Positions 24,253-33,229 are shown, numbered from the stretch's first letter. The stretch: DNA of 64,000 nucleotides from an uncultured Ruminococcus sp. (GCA_947627625.1 CANQWR010000004.1:1-64000), one strand, 5' to 3'. A program made the numbers and translations. The notes: generated by a model not told the origin, from the sequence alone.

Positions 24253-26334
24253 ATGTTACACTATATAAGTGAGTTTCCGAAAGAGTGGGAGGGCTTTGAA
24301 CAGGGGCGTTGGTGCAATACGTCCGTGAACGTCCGTGACTTTATCAAGAAAAACTACACGCTCTATGAGGGTGACGAGAGTTTTCTTGCAGAGCCTACAG
24401 AAGCTACAAAAAAGCTGTGGGAGCAGGTAATGGAGCTGTCACGTCAGGAGCGTGAGGCGGGCGGAGTTCTCGACATGGACACAAAAGTTGTCTCGACAAT
24501 AACCTCTCACGGTGCAGGTTATCTGAATAAAGACCTTGAAAAGATAGTCGGACTACAGACCGACAAGCCCTTTAAGCGTGCCTTACAGCCTTTCGGAGGT
24601 ATCAGAATGGCACAAAAGGCTTGTGAACAGTACGGCTATGAGGTTGACCCCGAAATTGTTAAAATATTCACAAAGTACAGAAAAACTCACAATCAGGGTG
24701 TTTTTGATGCGTACACTCCCGAAATGAGACTTGCAAGGAAGTCGGCAATAATAACGGGTCTGCCCGACGCTTACGGCAGAGGACGTATTATAGGCGATTA
24801 CAGGCGTGTCGCCCTCTACGGTGTGGACATTCTCATTGCCGACAAAAAACACCAGATTGAAACTTCTCTTGTCAGAATGACTTCAAAGAATATACGTCTG
24901 CGTGAGGAACTCGCCGAACAGGTGCGTGCCTTGGAGGAGCTGAAAGAACTCGGAAAAATTTACGGCTTTGACATTTCAAGACCTGCCTCTACTGCACAGG
25001 AAGCTGTACAGTGGCTTTATTTCGGCTATCTTGCGTCCGTAAAAGAGCAGAACGGTGCGGCGATGTCTCTCGGCAGGACTTCCACTTTTCTCGATATTTA
25101 CATTCAGCGTGACCTTGAAAAGGGTCTCATAACGGAGGAGCAGGCACAGGAACTTATTGACCACTTCATTATGAAACTGCGGATAGTGAAATTTGCCCGT
25201 ACTCCCGAATACAATGCACTTTTTTCGGGCGACCCCACTTGGGTCACGGAGTCAATAGGCGGTGTTGACGTGGACGGTCATCCGCTTGTCACTAAAAACA
25301 GTTTCCGCTATCTCCACACCCTTGAAAATCTCGGTACTGCCCCCGAACCCAATATGACGGTACTCTGGTCACAGAAACTCCCCCGAAAGTTCAAAGAATA
25401 CTGTGCAAAGATGTCTATAAAAACTTCCTCCATACAGTACGAAAATGACGACATGATGCGTGTCATACACGGCGACGACTACGCAATAGCTTGTTGTGTA
25501 TCGTCAATGAGAATCGGCAAAGAGATGCAGTTTTTCGGTGCAAGAGCTAATCTCGCAAAGTGTCTTCTCTACGCTATAAACGGCGGTGTGGACGAGAGAA
25601 TGAAAATACAGGTCGGACCAAAGTACAGACCTGTTGAGGGCGATGTCCTTGACTTCGACGATGTGTGGTCCAAATATGAAGACATGATGGAGTGGCTTGC
25701 AGGTCTCTATGTGAACACCCTGAATATTATTCACTATATGCATGACAAGTACAGCTACGAGAGAATCCAGATGGCTCTCCACGACAGAGACGTAAAACGC
25801 TATTTTGCGACAGGTATAGCGGGACTGTCGGTTGTTGCGGACTCCCTCTCCGCTATAAAGTACGCAAAAGTAAAGCCTATCCGTGACGAGGACGGAATTG
25901 TTGTTGACTATGAAGTTGAGGGGGATTTCCCCAAATACGGCAACAACGATGACCGTGTTGACGAAATAGCCGTTACGGTTGTCAGAAAGTTCATGGACTG
26001 CATAAGGAAGCACCACACCTACCGTGACAGCGTGCCTACAATGTCAATCCTGACTATTACTTCAAATGTGGTATACGGAAAGAAAACGGGTAACACTCCC
26101 GATGGGCGTAAACAGGGTATACCGCTTGCTCCTGGTGCGAACCCCATGCACGGCAGGGATACTCACGGAGCAGTTGCTTCTCTTTCGTCCGTCGCAAAAA
26201 TTCCGTTCAGGCACGCTCAGGACGGCATTTCAAATACTTTTTCGATAGTCCCCGACGCTCTCGGCAAAGATATGCAGGTGTTTGTCGGTGACATTGACCT
26301 TGAAAGCCTTGCGGAACAGTCGGGAAATGAGTGA
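24253..26334 (+). CDS. pflB: Pyruvate formate-lyase catalytic domain, lacking the glycyl-radical domain
   Basis: 693 residues. It converts pyruvate plus CoA to acetyl-CoA and formate. The barrel is intact: the adjacent catalytic cysteines in [44 protein letters not shown] and [23 protein letters not shown]. Normal enzymes continue past [11 protein letters not shown] into a C-terminal domain holding the radical glycine (RVSGYAV). Here the frame runs only about 20 further residues, to a TGA at 26332. The missing domain is encoded separately at 26773-27021. The reading frame is clean, so this is not a sequencing-type frameshift at the junction. Function requires the separate domain to supply the radical, as GrcA/YfiD does for damaged PFL in E. 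coli (established). Confidence 0.93.
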   Translation: MLHYISEFPKEWEGFEQGRWCNTSVNVRDFIKKNYTLYEGDESFLAEPTEATKKLWEQVMELSRQEREAGGVLDMDTKVVSTITSHGAGYLNKDLEKIVGLQTDKPFKRALQPFGGIRMAQKACEQYGYEVDPEIVKIFTKYRKTHNQGVFDAYTPEMRLARKSAIITGLPDAYGRGRIIGDYRRVALYGVDILIADKKHQIETSLVRMTSKNIRLREELAEQVRALEELKELGKIYGFDISRPASTAQEAVQWLYFGYLASVKEQNGAAMSLGRTSTFLDIYIQRDLEKGLITEEQAQELIDHFIMKLRIVKFARTPEYNALFSGDPTWVTESIGGVDVDGHPLVTKNSFRYLHTLENLGTAPEPNMTVLWSQKLPRKFKEYCAKMSIKTSSIQYENDDMMRVIHGDDYAIACCVSSMRIGKEMQFFGARANLAKCLLYAINGGVDERMKIQVGPKYRPVEGDVLDFDDVWSKYEDMMEWLAGLYVNTLNIIHYMHDKYSYERIQMALHDRDVKRYFATGIAGLSVVADSLSAIKYAKVKPIRDEDGIVVDYEVEGDFPKYGNNDDRVDEIAVTVVRKFMDCIRKHHTYRDSVPTMSILTITSNVVYGKKTGNTPDGRKQGIPLAPGANPMHGRDTHGAVASLSSVAKIPFRHAQDGISNTFSIVPDALGKDMQVFVGDIDLESLAEQSGNE

Positions 26335-26545
26335 TAATATGGCTGAAAATGAGAATTTTACCCCCGAAATGCTTGCCGATATGATTGACAGTCTAATGTC
26401 TGGCGGGAGCGGTCACGTGAACGTCACGGCGGAGGGCTTTTCGGGCGAGATAAAAGTCAGTACAATCAACAGCACGGACTGCGGTACGGGAAAAAGTGCT
26501 TGCTGTCAGCCCACCGAAAAATATATTGACGAGGACGAAGATTAG
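26327..26545 (+). CDS. Small acidic Cys-containing protein within the pfl locus
   Basis: 72 codons from ATG 26327, overlapping the pfl stop by 8 bases; ATG 26339 is an alternative start. The product is acidic, contains an ACC pair and a DEDED tail, and has no membrane segment. The stretch [15 protein letters not shown] resembles [15 protein letters not shown] of the separate radical domain, but nothing matches the radical-glycine loop. It may be a decayed partial copy of that domain or a linker/assembly protein. I do not recognise a family. Ribosome-site support is weak, so translation would depend on coupling to pfl. Confidence 0.55.
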   Translation: MSDNMAENENFTPEMLADMIDSLMSGGSGHVNVTAEGFSGEIKVSTINSTDCGTGKSACCQPTEKYIDEDED

Positions 26546-26552
26546 GGCTTTT

Positions 26553-26732
26553 TGATGGGGGACTTCGTCCCCCAAACCCCCTGTTTTTAACGATTAGGGC
26601 AGGGGGCTTTGCCCCCTGAACCCCCATTGGGGGCTCTGCCCCCAACCCCCCGTCGGGGGGAAGAATCCCCCCGAACCCCCCATGATAAAACTTCAGATTT
26701 TAATTTTTAGGGCTTGGGGACGGTATTTCTCA
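26553..26732. repeat. Composite G/C-tract repeat, locus 7 (inside the pfl locus)
   Basis: GGGGGAC-TTC-GTCCCCC at 26557, then AACGATTAGGGCAGGGGGC, hairpins CAGGGGGC-TTT-GCCCCCTG, TTGGGGGC-TCT-GCCCCCAA and GGGGGG-AAGAAT-CCCCCC, ending CCCCCCATGATAAAACTTCAG. It separates the catalytic and radical parts of pyruvate formate-lyase. Confidence 0.92.
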
Positions 26733-26772
26733 AAAAACACACAAAAATTTTAAGAATCAAGGAGGAATTTTT

Positions 26773-27021
26773 ATGCAGAATGTCGCAAACGAAACGCAGG
26801 TGGACAACCTGATAAACCTGATCGACGGCTATGTCGAAAAGGGCGGTCATCATCTTAATATAAATGTTTTTACAAGGGAGACGCTCCTCGATGCACAGGC
26901 TCACCCCGAAAAGTATCCACAGCTGACCGTCAGAGTTTCGGGCTATGCGGTGAACTTCACAAAACTCACCAAAGAGCAGCAAGATGACGTAATTTCGAGG
27001 ACTTTCCACAGTTCGCTATGA
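26773..27021 (+). CDS. grcA: Stand-alone glycyl-radical domain of pyruvate formate-lyase (GrcA-like)
   Basis: 82 residues, corresponding to the C-terminal domain of pyruvate formate-lyase. [19 protein letters not shown] is followed by [19 protein letters not shown], where the Gly of RVSGYAV is the residue converted to a radical by the activating enzyme, and then [15 protein letters not shown]. In E. coli the free domain GrcA/YfiD repairs oxygen-cleaved PFL, which has its own domain; here the PFL at 24.3 kb has none, so this is probably an obligatory subunit. The AAGGAGG site (26759-26765) is ideal, 7 bases from ATG. Its stop overlaps the maf start (ATGA), linking their translation. Confidence 0.92.
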   Translation: MQNVANETQVDNLINLIDGYVEKGGHHLNINVFTRETLLDAQAHPEKYPQLTVRVSGYAVNFTKLTKEQQDDVISRTFHSSL

Positions 27022-27629
27022 AAATAATTCTTGCTTCCGCTTCACCGAGACGGCGTGAACTGATGAACCTGATAACCGAAAATTTCACCGCCGTTTCGGC
27101 TGATATTGACGAAACTATCCCGAAAAACGTGAGCCCGCCGGGTGCTTCGGAGTACCTTGCAAGGCTGAAAGCGGAGAGGGTCTCACGGGATTTCCCCGAC
27201 GAAATTGTGATAGGCTGCGACACGACGGTTGTCTTGGAGGGCGAAATATTCGGGAAACCTGCCGACAGGAACGAATGTTTCAGATTTTTAGCAAAACTTG
27301 CGGGGAAAACTCATCAGGTCATAACAGGATGTTGCATAATTTACAAAAATAAAAATGTGTCGTTTTCGGAAGTCACCAACGTGACTTTCAAAAACCTGAG
27401 TATTTCCGAAATTGAGGCGTACATTTCCACGGGCGAGCCTTTCGACAAAGCCGGAGGTTACGGTATACAGGGAAAAGGAGCACTTCTTGCCGAAAAAGTT
27501 GAGGGCGATTTTTTCAATATAGTCGGGCTTCCCGTTTCGAAACTTGCCGAGGAACTCCGCAATTTTGTAAATGATATTCCCGAATGCGGTAAAAAATTGT
27601 ACAGTGTCTTTGAACTGGAGAATCTTTAA
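27018..27629 (+). CDS. maf: Maf-family nucleotide pyrophosphatase
   Basis: 203 residues. Maf proteins hydrolyse modified or canonical NTPs to NMPs and are linked to septum control in Bacillus. Seen: [13 protein letters not shown] at the N terminus (the substrate-binding SxSPRR loop), the DETIP element, [18 protein letters not shown] and the late [24 protein letters not shown] block (here [19 protein letters not shown]). The start overlaps the radical-domain stop by 4 bases. Confidence 0.94.
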   Translation: MKIILASASPRRRELMNLITENFTAVSADIDETIPKNVSPPGASEYLARLKAERVSRDFPDEIVIGCDTTVVLEGEIFGKPADRNECFRFLAKLAGKTHQVITGCCIIYKNKNVSFSEVTNVTFKNLSISEIEAYISTGEPFDKAGGYGIQGKGALLAEKVEGDFFNIVGLPVSKLAEELRNFVNDIPECGKKLYSVFELENL

Positions 27630-27693
27630 TATTATTCCGAAAAAATGAATATTTATACAGCGGTGAATATTTATTCATTGTGGGGTGAGACTT

Positions 27694-28104
27694 TTGGACA
27701 TGAAAAAACGTGCTTTTGAGATAGTAAAAAAGAAAAACCTTTGCAGTTACATGAACGACACAAAGTGGAACGAACTCCGCAACGCAATGATGAACGAGTT
27801 GCCTTTTCCGCCATTTTACGTCTTTAAGACGCTTTTTGAGGACGAGTGTCCCGACGAAATTTACATCTGTTCGGACAGCTTTCTCTGCGGTGACTGGGGC
27901 GAGAGTTTTGCTTTCGGCGGCTACTATAACGGAGGTTTTGCGTTTGAATGGCTGAAAATTCGTCCTCGTGTGCTAAAACACCGTGGAATGCTCATAGAGC
28001 CTGAAGTCCTTGACGAGAGTCCCGAACTTGAGGAAATTCTGCGAAAATACGCCATTCCCTTTGAAAAATCGGGGGAAGTCTACTGCATATACGGTTACAA
28101 ATAA
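27694..28104 (+). CDS. Uncharacterised small protein
   Basis: About 136 residues from TTG 27694 (GTG 27685 and ATG 27700 are alternatives, with GGGGTGAG as the only ribosome-site-like sequence). It is soluble and rich in aromatic residues: NDTKWNELRNAM, ELPFPPFYVFK, and a central WGESFAFGGYYNGGFAFEWLKIRP stretch broken into short strands. The pattern recalls small DUF6678-type proteins, but I am not sure. It sits between maf and the DUF1015 gene; no functional hint is seen. Confidence 0.7.
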   Translation: MDMKKRAFEIVKKKNLCSYMNDTKWNELRNAMMNELPFPPFYVFKTLFEDECPDEIYICSDSFLCGDWGESFAFGGYYNGGFAFEWLKIRPRVLKHRGMLIEPEVLDESPELEEILRKYAIPFEKSGEVYCIYGYK

Positions 28105-28137
28105 TTATAAATTTTAACTCTAAAGAGGAGGTCAATT

Positions 28138-29397
28138 ATGAACAGGACTGCTTTTCACAGTGCGGATATTCTCTTGCCGAAAAGCTCCGTAAATATGGAA
28201 AAATGGGCTGTTATCGCCTGCGACCAGTACACGGGCAACCCCGATTACTGGAGTGATGTCTACAGAATTGTGGGTGAAAGTCCGTCCACGCTCAACCTGA
28301 TACTTCCCGAAATTTTTCTTGAAAAGTCGGATGTCGGTGAAAAAATAGAGAATATTCACAAAACTATGAATAAATATTTAAGTGACGGCATTTTCAGGGA
28401 GTACAAAAACGCTATGATTTACGTCGAGAGGGTACAGCAGAATGGCGTTCTCCGCAAGGGCATAATTGGTGCGATAGACCTCGAACAGTACGATTTTTCG
28501 AGGGGCAGCACGTCCCCCGTCCGTGCGACAGAGGCGACTATAGTCGAGAGGATTCCTCCGAGAGTGAAAATCAGGCAGGACGCTGTTCTGGAACTTCCGC
28601 ACATAATGATTCTGATTGACGACCCCGACGACATAGTTATGAATAATATTCACAAAGAGAGCCTTGAAAAGCTGTACGACACCGACCTTATGAAAAACGG
28701 CGGTCACGTCAGCGGTTATCTGCTCCCCGATGACGTTCAGGAGAAGATTGACGAGTCGCTTGTGAAACTCTCCGACAGCGAAAATTTCGGCAAAAAGTAC
28801 GGTGCGGAGGGTACTCCCGTGCTGCTGTTTGCGATGGGGGACGGAAATCACTCCCTTGCGACAGCCAAGCAGTACTACGAACAGCTCAAAAAGGACAACC
28901 CCGAGCGGGATTTTTCGCACCACCCCGCCCGCTATGCACTTGCCGAGATAGTGAATCTGCACAGCGATGCACTCGATTTTGAGCCGATTTACCGTGTTGT
29001 GTACGGTGTGGACGGCGAAAAACTTGTCAGAGAGATGGCGGAGGAACTGGAGCTTTCCGAGACCGAAAAGTCTGAGCAATTCTTTGAACTTTATTCGGGT
29101 GGACAGAGTAAAAAATATTATATTCACAGGACTTCCTCAAATCTGTCGGTCGGTTCGGTGCAGAATTTCCTTGATGTTTACCTTCAAAAAAACGGCGGAA
29201 AAATCGACTATATTCACGGAAAAAAGGACGTTGTTGAGCTTGCGGACAGGTTTTCGGGAATGGCGTTTGTACTGCCCGAAATGCACAAGTCCGAGCTGTT
29301 CCCGACGGTCATAAAGGACGGTGCGTTGCCGAGGAAAACTTTTTCCATGGGTCACGCCGACGACAAAAGATTTTACATAGAAGCCAAGAGAATATGA
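28138..29397 (+). CDS. DUF1015 family protein
   Basis: 419 residues, cytosolic. ILLPKSSVNMEKWAVIACDQYT at the N terminus (shortened here to its core) and FAMGDGNHSLATAK in the middle are the hallmark blocks of DUF1015, a widely conserved clostridial family. The GDGNHS motif recalls ParB/sulfiredoxin-like nucleases or kinases, and related proteins include a serine kinase, but activity for this member is unproven. AGAGGAGG lies just upstream of ATG. It ends at a hairpin shared with the convergent lysine operon. Confidence 0.9.
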   Translation: MNRTAFHSADILLPKSSVNMEKWAVIACDQYTGNPDYWSDVYRIVGESPSTLNLILPEIFLEKSDVGEKIENIHKTMNKYLSDGIFREYKNAMIYVERVQQNGVLRKGIIGAIDLEQYDFSRGSTSPVRATEATIVERIPPRVKIRQDAVLELPHIMILIDDPDDIVMNNIHKESLEKLYDTDLMKNGGHVSGYLLPDDVQEKIDESLVKLSDSENFGKKYGAEGTPVLLFAMGDGNHSLATAKQYYEQLKKDNPERDFSHHPARYALAEIVNLHSDALDFEPIYRVVYGVDGEKLVREMAEELELSETEKSEQFFELYSGGQSKKYYIHRTSSNLSVGSVQNFLDVYLQKNGGKIDYIHGKKDVVELADRFSGMAFVLPEMHKSELFPTVIKDGALPRKTFSMGHADDKRFYIEAKRI

Positions 29398-29407
29398 AAA
29401 AAATTAA

Positions 29408-29437
29408 ACAAGGGGAGTTTCCAAACTGCTCCCCTTG
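29408..29437. terminator. Bidirectional terminator
   Basis: CAAGGGGAG and CTCCCCTTG form a 9-bp stem between the convergent DUF1015 gene and the lysine operon. The plus-strand T-run is delayed by 10 bases; the minus-strand side reads TTGTTTAATTT. Confidence 0.75.
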
Positions 29438-29451
29438 CCTGTAAAATTTTT

Positions 29452-29685
29452 TTATTTAGGTCGCTCAAGACCGTATTTTCTGTAAAATTCGTCAATATCG
29501 CTGTCGGTGCGGACAAGTTCGTCATAGAGAAGCCGTCCCGAAGCCCTGTCAAAAAATCCTATGGTCTTTTCGCCCGTGCAGATACTCGACTCTATTTTGA
29601 CCGATTCGGCGGTAAAACCCTCGGGAATGGGGAGGGTTTCCCTGTTTTTGCGGCGTAATTTTTTAAGTTCGGACAGAATTTTCAT
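29452..29685 (-). CDS. Small protein at the end of the lysine operon
   Basis: 77 residues. The ATG overlaps the dapB stop by 4 bases (ATGA), so it is translationally coupled. The N terminus is basic (MKILSELKKLRRKNRETLP), with the rest predicted to be alpha/beta and acidic. I do not recognise a family. Being the last gene of the riboswitch-controlled lysine operon, it should be repressed by lysine with the others. Confidence 0.75.
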   Translation of the reverse strand: MKILSELKKLRRKNRETLPIPEGFTAESVKIESSICTGEKTIGFFDRASGRLLYDELVRTDSDIDEFYRKYGLERPK

Positions 29686-30431
29686 ATCAACATCTGCATA
29701 TCGTAGAGACCTGCGGGGCGGTCTTTCAGGAAAATCCCCGCATTTATTGAACCCTCTGCAAAGACCGTCTTTGACATTGCACTGTGCGAGAGGGTTATGA
29801 CTTCATCGTGACCCGCAAAAATGACATCGTGTTCGCCGACAATCGTACCGCCCCTGATTGCGTGCATACCGATTTCGGACCTGTCACGCTTCTGACGGCG
29901 AGAGTGCCTGTCGTAGACACAGTGCTTTGAATTGTCGAAAACCTCATTCACGGCATTTGCGAGCATTATCGCCGTACCGCTTGGTGCGTCAATTTTCTGG
30001 TTGTGGTGTTTTTCGACAATTTCAACGTCAAAACGGTCTCCGAGTACGGATGCGGCTTTTTTGGCGAGCTGTACGAGAAGATTTATGCCGAGCGACATAT
30101 TGAACGTGAAAAAGACGGGAATCTGTTCGGCGGCGGACTTTATTTTCATAATCTGTTCGTCGCTGTAGCCCGTTGACGCTATGACAACGGGAGTACCCGT
30201 TGACAGACAGTAGTTCAGCAGATTTTCAAGTGATGCAGGGTTAGAGAAGTCTATTATGACATCGGGTTTCACAGGCATTTTTTCGGGGGAGTCCACTATC
30301 GGGAAGTCCGCATACTGTTCCGTGAAGAGGTCTATACCTGCGACAACTTTGCAGTCCTCACGCTCTTTCACGCAATTATAGACAGTCTTTCCCATTTTTC
30401 CGTTCGCACCGCATATTGCAATATCAGTCAT
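29682..30431 (-). CDS. dapB: 4-hydroxy-tetrahydrodipicolinate reductase
   Basis: About 249 residues. It reduces the product of DapA with NAD(P)H in the diaminopimelate/lysine pathway. Seen: the Rossmann GANGKMG (shifted to DapB's form G-x-x-G-x-x-G), the EKHHNQKIDAPSGTA substrate motif, and RGGTIVGEHDVIFAG. AGGAG directly abuts an upstream in-frame TTG but is 9 bases from the ATG at 30431, which I use. It is third in the operon after asd, GNAT and dapA. Confidence 0.95.
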   Translation of the reverse strand: MTDIAICGANGKMGKTVYNCVKEREDCKVVAGIDLFTEQYADFPIVDSPEKMPVKPDVIIDFSNPASLENLLNYCLSTGTPVVIASTGYSDEQIMKIKSAAEQIPVFFTFNMSLGINLLVQLAKKAASVLGDRFDVEIVEKHHNQKIDAPSGTAIMLANAVNEVFDNSKHCVYDRHSRRQKRDRSEIGMHAIRGGTIVGEHDVIFAGHDEVITLSHSAMSKTVFAEGSINAGIFLKDRPAGLYDMQMLI

Positions 30432-30465
30432 TTTTTTCAACTCCTGTTTGTTTTTTGTTTTTATA

Positions 30466-31356
30466 TTATTTAATTAAACCGTGTTTTTCGAGGGTCTTTC
30501 TGAGAATCTCCCTGTGTTCGTCGGTCATACTGCAAAGGGGCATTCTGCACGGTCCCGCCTTAATGCCCATCATGTTGAGAGCCTCTTTGACGGGTATGGG
30601 GTTTACTTCCAAGAAGAGATTAGTGCATATGTCGAGATATTCAAGCTGGAGTTTAGTAGCCTGTGCAAAATTGTTGTCAAGGCAGTACTGAACCATGTCG
30701 TGAACCTGTTTCGGAATGACGTGTGAAGCGACTGAAATGACACCTTTTCCGCCGAGTGACATAAGCGGTACGATCATATCATCGTTACCGCTGTACACGT
30801 CTATATTGTCACCGCACTGTGCAATGAGTTTTGCAGCGTAACTTATGTTTCCGCTTGCCTCCTTGACGGCACATATATTCTTGTGTTCGGAGAGTTCTTT
30901 TATAGTGGCAACGTCCATATTGACACCTGTTCTGCCGGGAATGTTGTACAGAATTATCGGTATGTCGACAGCGTCCGCAATGGCGGTGAAGTGCATTACA
31001 AGCCCTTTCTGAGTAGCCTTGTTGTAGTATGGAGTGACGAGCAGGAGACCGTCCGCACCGACTTCCTGAGCCTCTTTTGAGAGCTTTATAGCGTATCTTG
31101 TGTCATTGCTTCCCGTGCCTGCGATAACGGGTACTCTGCCCGCCGTCTTCTTAACGGCAAATTTTATACATTCAAGGTGTTCCTCATCCGTCATTGTGGA
31201 GGATTCCCCCGTAGTACCGCATATGACAATTGCATCGGTGTGGTTTTCAATCTGGAAGTCTATAAGTTCACCGAGACTGTCGTAATTTATGGAAAAATCG
31301 TCGTTCATGGGTGTCACGATTGCGACAGCCGAGCCTTTGAATATAGTGTTTTTCAT
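30466..31356 (-). CDS. dapA: 4-hydroxy-tetrahydrodipicolinate synthase
   Basis: 296 residues. It condenses pyruvate with aspartate semialdehyde. Seen: GTTGESSTM (phosphate-like/carboxylate binding, residues 48-55), the Tyr137 in ILYNIPGRTGVNM, and the Schiff-base Lys165 in AVKEASGN. Length and motifs are standard. The gene is 34 bases upstream of dapB and downstream of the GNAT gene, under the lysine riboswitch. Confidence 0.97.
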   Translation of the reverse strand: MKNTIFKGSAVAIVTPMNDDFSINYDSLGELIDFQIENHTDAIVICGTTGESSTMTDEEHLECIKFAVKKTAGRVPVIAGTGSNDTRYAIKLSKEAQEVGADGLLLVTPYYNKATQKGLVMHFTAIADAVDIPIILYNIPGRTGVNMDVATIKELSEHKNICAVKEASGNISYAAKLIAQCGDNIDVYSGNDDMIVPLMSLGGKGVISVASHVIPKQVHDMVQYCLDNNFAQATKLQLEYLDICTNLFLEVNPIPVKEALNMMGIKAGPCRMPLCSMTDEHREILRKTLEKHGLIK

Positions 31357-31371
31357 AGTAACTATCTCCTT

Positions 31372-31827
31372 TCAGAAAGATAATTTGTTCAGAGTGTAAA
31401 CTTCCCATTCCGTTTCGGGTTTCATTCCGTGAGACTTGTAAAATTCAGCGGAATTTCTGTTCCAAACGGCACATTTCAACTCTATCTGCTCACAGTCGTT
31501 TTCTGTGGCGATTTTCCTTGCCTTATCGAGAAGTTTTCCGCCCGTTCCGCAACCCCTGTACCTCTCACGGACGTACAGGTCCTCTATGTAGAGAATTTTT
31601 CTGCCCGAAAAAGTGGTGTACTTGTAAAAAATATTCATAACACCTATGGGTTCGTGACCTGTGCAGGCAATGAAACTCACAAGCGAACCTGTCTCTAAAA
31701 GTTCCCTGAAACGCTGTTTTGTCATTGTAAATATGTCAAGTGCGTTGTGGTGTTCCATAAGTTCTTTTGTCAGGATATAGGCGGTTTCGGTTTCGTTTTG
31801 GGAAACGGGCTTTATTTCAATGTCCAT
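31372..31827 (-). CDS. GNAT family N-acetyltransferase
   Basis: 151 residues. The GNAT core has the strand EDLYVRERYRGCGTGGKLLDKA, whose RxxGxG/A loop binds acetyl-CoA, followed by LKCAVWNRNSAEFYKSHG, a typical substrate-side block. Its start overlaps the asd stop by one base (TGATG). Some clostridia use an acetylated diaminopimelate branch, whose usual enzyme is a DapH-type hexapeptide protein, so a lysine-pathway role for this GNAT is unproven. It may equally acetylate a small amine or protein. Confidence 0.88.
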   Translation of the reverse strand: MDIEIKPVSQNETETAYILTKELMEHHNALDIFTMTKQRFRELLETGSLVSFIACTGHEPIGVMNIFYKYTTFSGRKILYIEDLYVRERYRGCGTGGKLLDKARKIATENDCEQIELKCAVWNRNSAEFYKSHGMKPETEWEVYTLNKLSF

Positions 31828-32906
31828 CAGTCGAAATATCCCTTTTTAGCAAGAAGTTCAGCGAGGAGTACTCCACCGCCTGCTGCACCCCTTAAAGTGT
31901 TGTGCGAGAGACAGACAAATTTGTAGTCGTACTGCGTATCTTCACGGAGTCTGCCTGTTGAGACAGCCATACCGTTTTCGAGATTTCTGTCGAGTTTAGC
32001 CTGTGGACGGTCGTTTTCCTCAAAGTAGTGTATAAACTGCTTTGGTGCGGAGGGGAGATTGAGTTCCTGCGGAACGCCCTTGAAATTTTTCCAGAGTTCG
32101 AGAATTTCCTCTTTGGAGGGCTTGTTTTTGAATCTCACGAACACAGCAGCTGTGTGACCGTCCGAGACGGGTACTCTGAGACACTGTGTTGTAATGGACG
32201 GCGTTTCGGCTTTTACAATTTCGTCACCGACAATATTTCCCCAGACTTTCAGGGGTTCTTGCTCCGACTTCTCCTCTTCACCGCCTATGTACGGAATCAG
32301 ATTGTCTATCATTTCAGACCAGGTCTCAAAAGTTTTTCCCGCACCCGAAATAGCCTGATAGGTGCAGGCGAGGACTTCAGTTATACCGAATTTCATAAGC
32401 GGGTGGAGTGCAGGGACGTAACTTTGAATGGAGCAGTTTGACTTCACAGCTATAAAGCCCTTTTTAGTGCCGAGTCTCTTCCTCTGTGCGGGGATTATGT
32501 CAAGATGGTCGGGGTTTATTTCGGGTACTACCATGGGGACATCGGGAGTAAACCTGTGTGCGGAGTTGTTTGACACTATCGGACACTCTGCCTTTGCGTA
32601 AGCCTCTTCAAGAGCCTTTATTTCGTCCTTTTTCATGTCCACCGCACAGAAGCAGAAGTCCACCTGTGAGGAAATTTTTTCTATGTCTGCGGTTGCGTCG
32701 AGCAAAATCATGTCTTTCATTTTTTCGGGAATGGGAGTTGTCATCTTCCAGCGGTTTCCGACAGCCTGCTGATAGGTCTGACCTGCCGATCGTGGGGACG
32801 CTGCGAGGACTTTCACATTGAACCACGGGTGATTTTCGAGGAGGGTTGCAAACCTCTGTCCGACCATTCCCGTAGCACCGATAATTCCGACATTGTACTG
32901 TTTCAT
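31827..32906 (-). CDS. asd: Aspartate-semialdehyde dehydrogenase
   Basis: 359 residues. It reduces aspartyl phosphate to the semialdehyde. The Rossmann GATGMVG (10-16), ASPRSAG and Cys158 in SNCSIQSY (the acyl-thioester nucleophile) place it in the longer archaeal/fungal-like branch rather than the short gram-negative one. It is the first gene of the lysine operon, 48 bases downstream of the riboswitch terminator. Confidence 0.95.
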   Translation of the reverse strand: MKQYNVGIIGATGMVGQRFATLLENHPWFNVKVLAASPRSAGQTYQQAVGNRWKMTTPIPEKMKDMILLDATADIEKISSQVDFCFCAVDMKKDEIKALEEAYAKAECPIVSNNSAHRFTPDVPMVVPEINPDHLDIIPAQRKRLGTKKGFIAVKSNCSIQSYVPALHPLMKFGITEVLACTYQAISGAGKTFETWSEMIDNLIPYIGGEEEKSEQEPLKVWGNIVGDEIVKAETPSITTQCLRVPVSDGHTAAVFVRFKNKPSKEEILELWKNFKGVPQELNLPSAPKQFIHYFEENDRPQAKLDRNLENGMAVSTGRLREDTQYDYKFVCLSHNTLRGAAGGGVLLAELLAKKGYFD

Positions 32907-32954
32907 ATCCGATACTCCTTAGAATAAAATTAAATTAAAATTAAAAAATTTTGG

Positions 32955-32985
32955 TAAAAATAATAAAACCGGTTGCAAACCGGCA
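32955..32985 (-). terminator. Riboswitch expression-platform terminator
   Basis: On the minus strand, CCGGTT-TGC-AACCGG is followed by TTTTATTATTTTT. It lies between the lysine aptamer and asd, so lysine binding should favour termination. Confidence 0.82.
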
Positions 32986-33019
32986 GTTCATGCGTTATAA
33001 TAGATTATAGACACAGTTT

Positions 33020-33197
33020 TAAATATTGTGCCGATAGCCCTCCATCACAAGCATGATGACAGCTATGGACTTATTCAGCCCATATCCGAGACGGAGTTTG
33101 CCGAAAACCGTCCCTCGGCGGTCTCACCTTTCGCCCCGCATCACCGAACAGGCTGTTCTCAACGGGGTTACTCATCTTGACCGCACCTCTACCTTTT
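33020..33197 (-). promoter_or_regulatory. Lysine riboswitch (L box)
   Basis: On the minus strand the conserved aptamer blocks appear in order: GTAGAGGTGCGG, CAAGATGAGTAA, GGGGCGAAAGGTG, CCGCCGAGGG, TAGCTGTCATC and GATGGAGGGCTATCGGCAC. These correspond to the loop-E, turn and P1 elements of the Bacillus lysC L box (known family). The order of promoter, aptamer, terminator and asd is standard for transcriptional lysine repression. Confidence 0.93.
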
Positions 33198-33200
33198 TAT

Positions 33201-33229
33201 ATAATAACATTTTAATCTTGTCATGTCAA
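33201..33229 (-). promoter_or_regulatory. Promoter of the lysine operon
   Basis: -35 TTGACA (33224-33229), 17-bp spacer, -10 TATTAT (33201-33206) on the minus strand, a few bases before the aptamer. The divergent gap to queA (33230-33346) shows no other signal I can name. Confidence 0.85.

Noticed and set aside
26282-26545. Joining the pfl gene to its radical domain by a frameshift
   Set aside because: The stop of the main gene and the start of the radical domain are 439 bases apart with a repeat in between; no single indel restores one frame.
28378-29127. A 249-codon minus-strand ORF inside the DUF1015 gene
   Set aside because: Shadow frame; the plus-strand product carries the conserved GDGNHS block and a good ribosome site.
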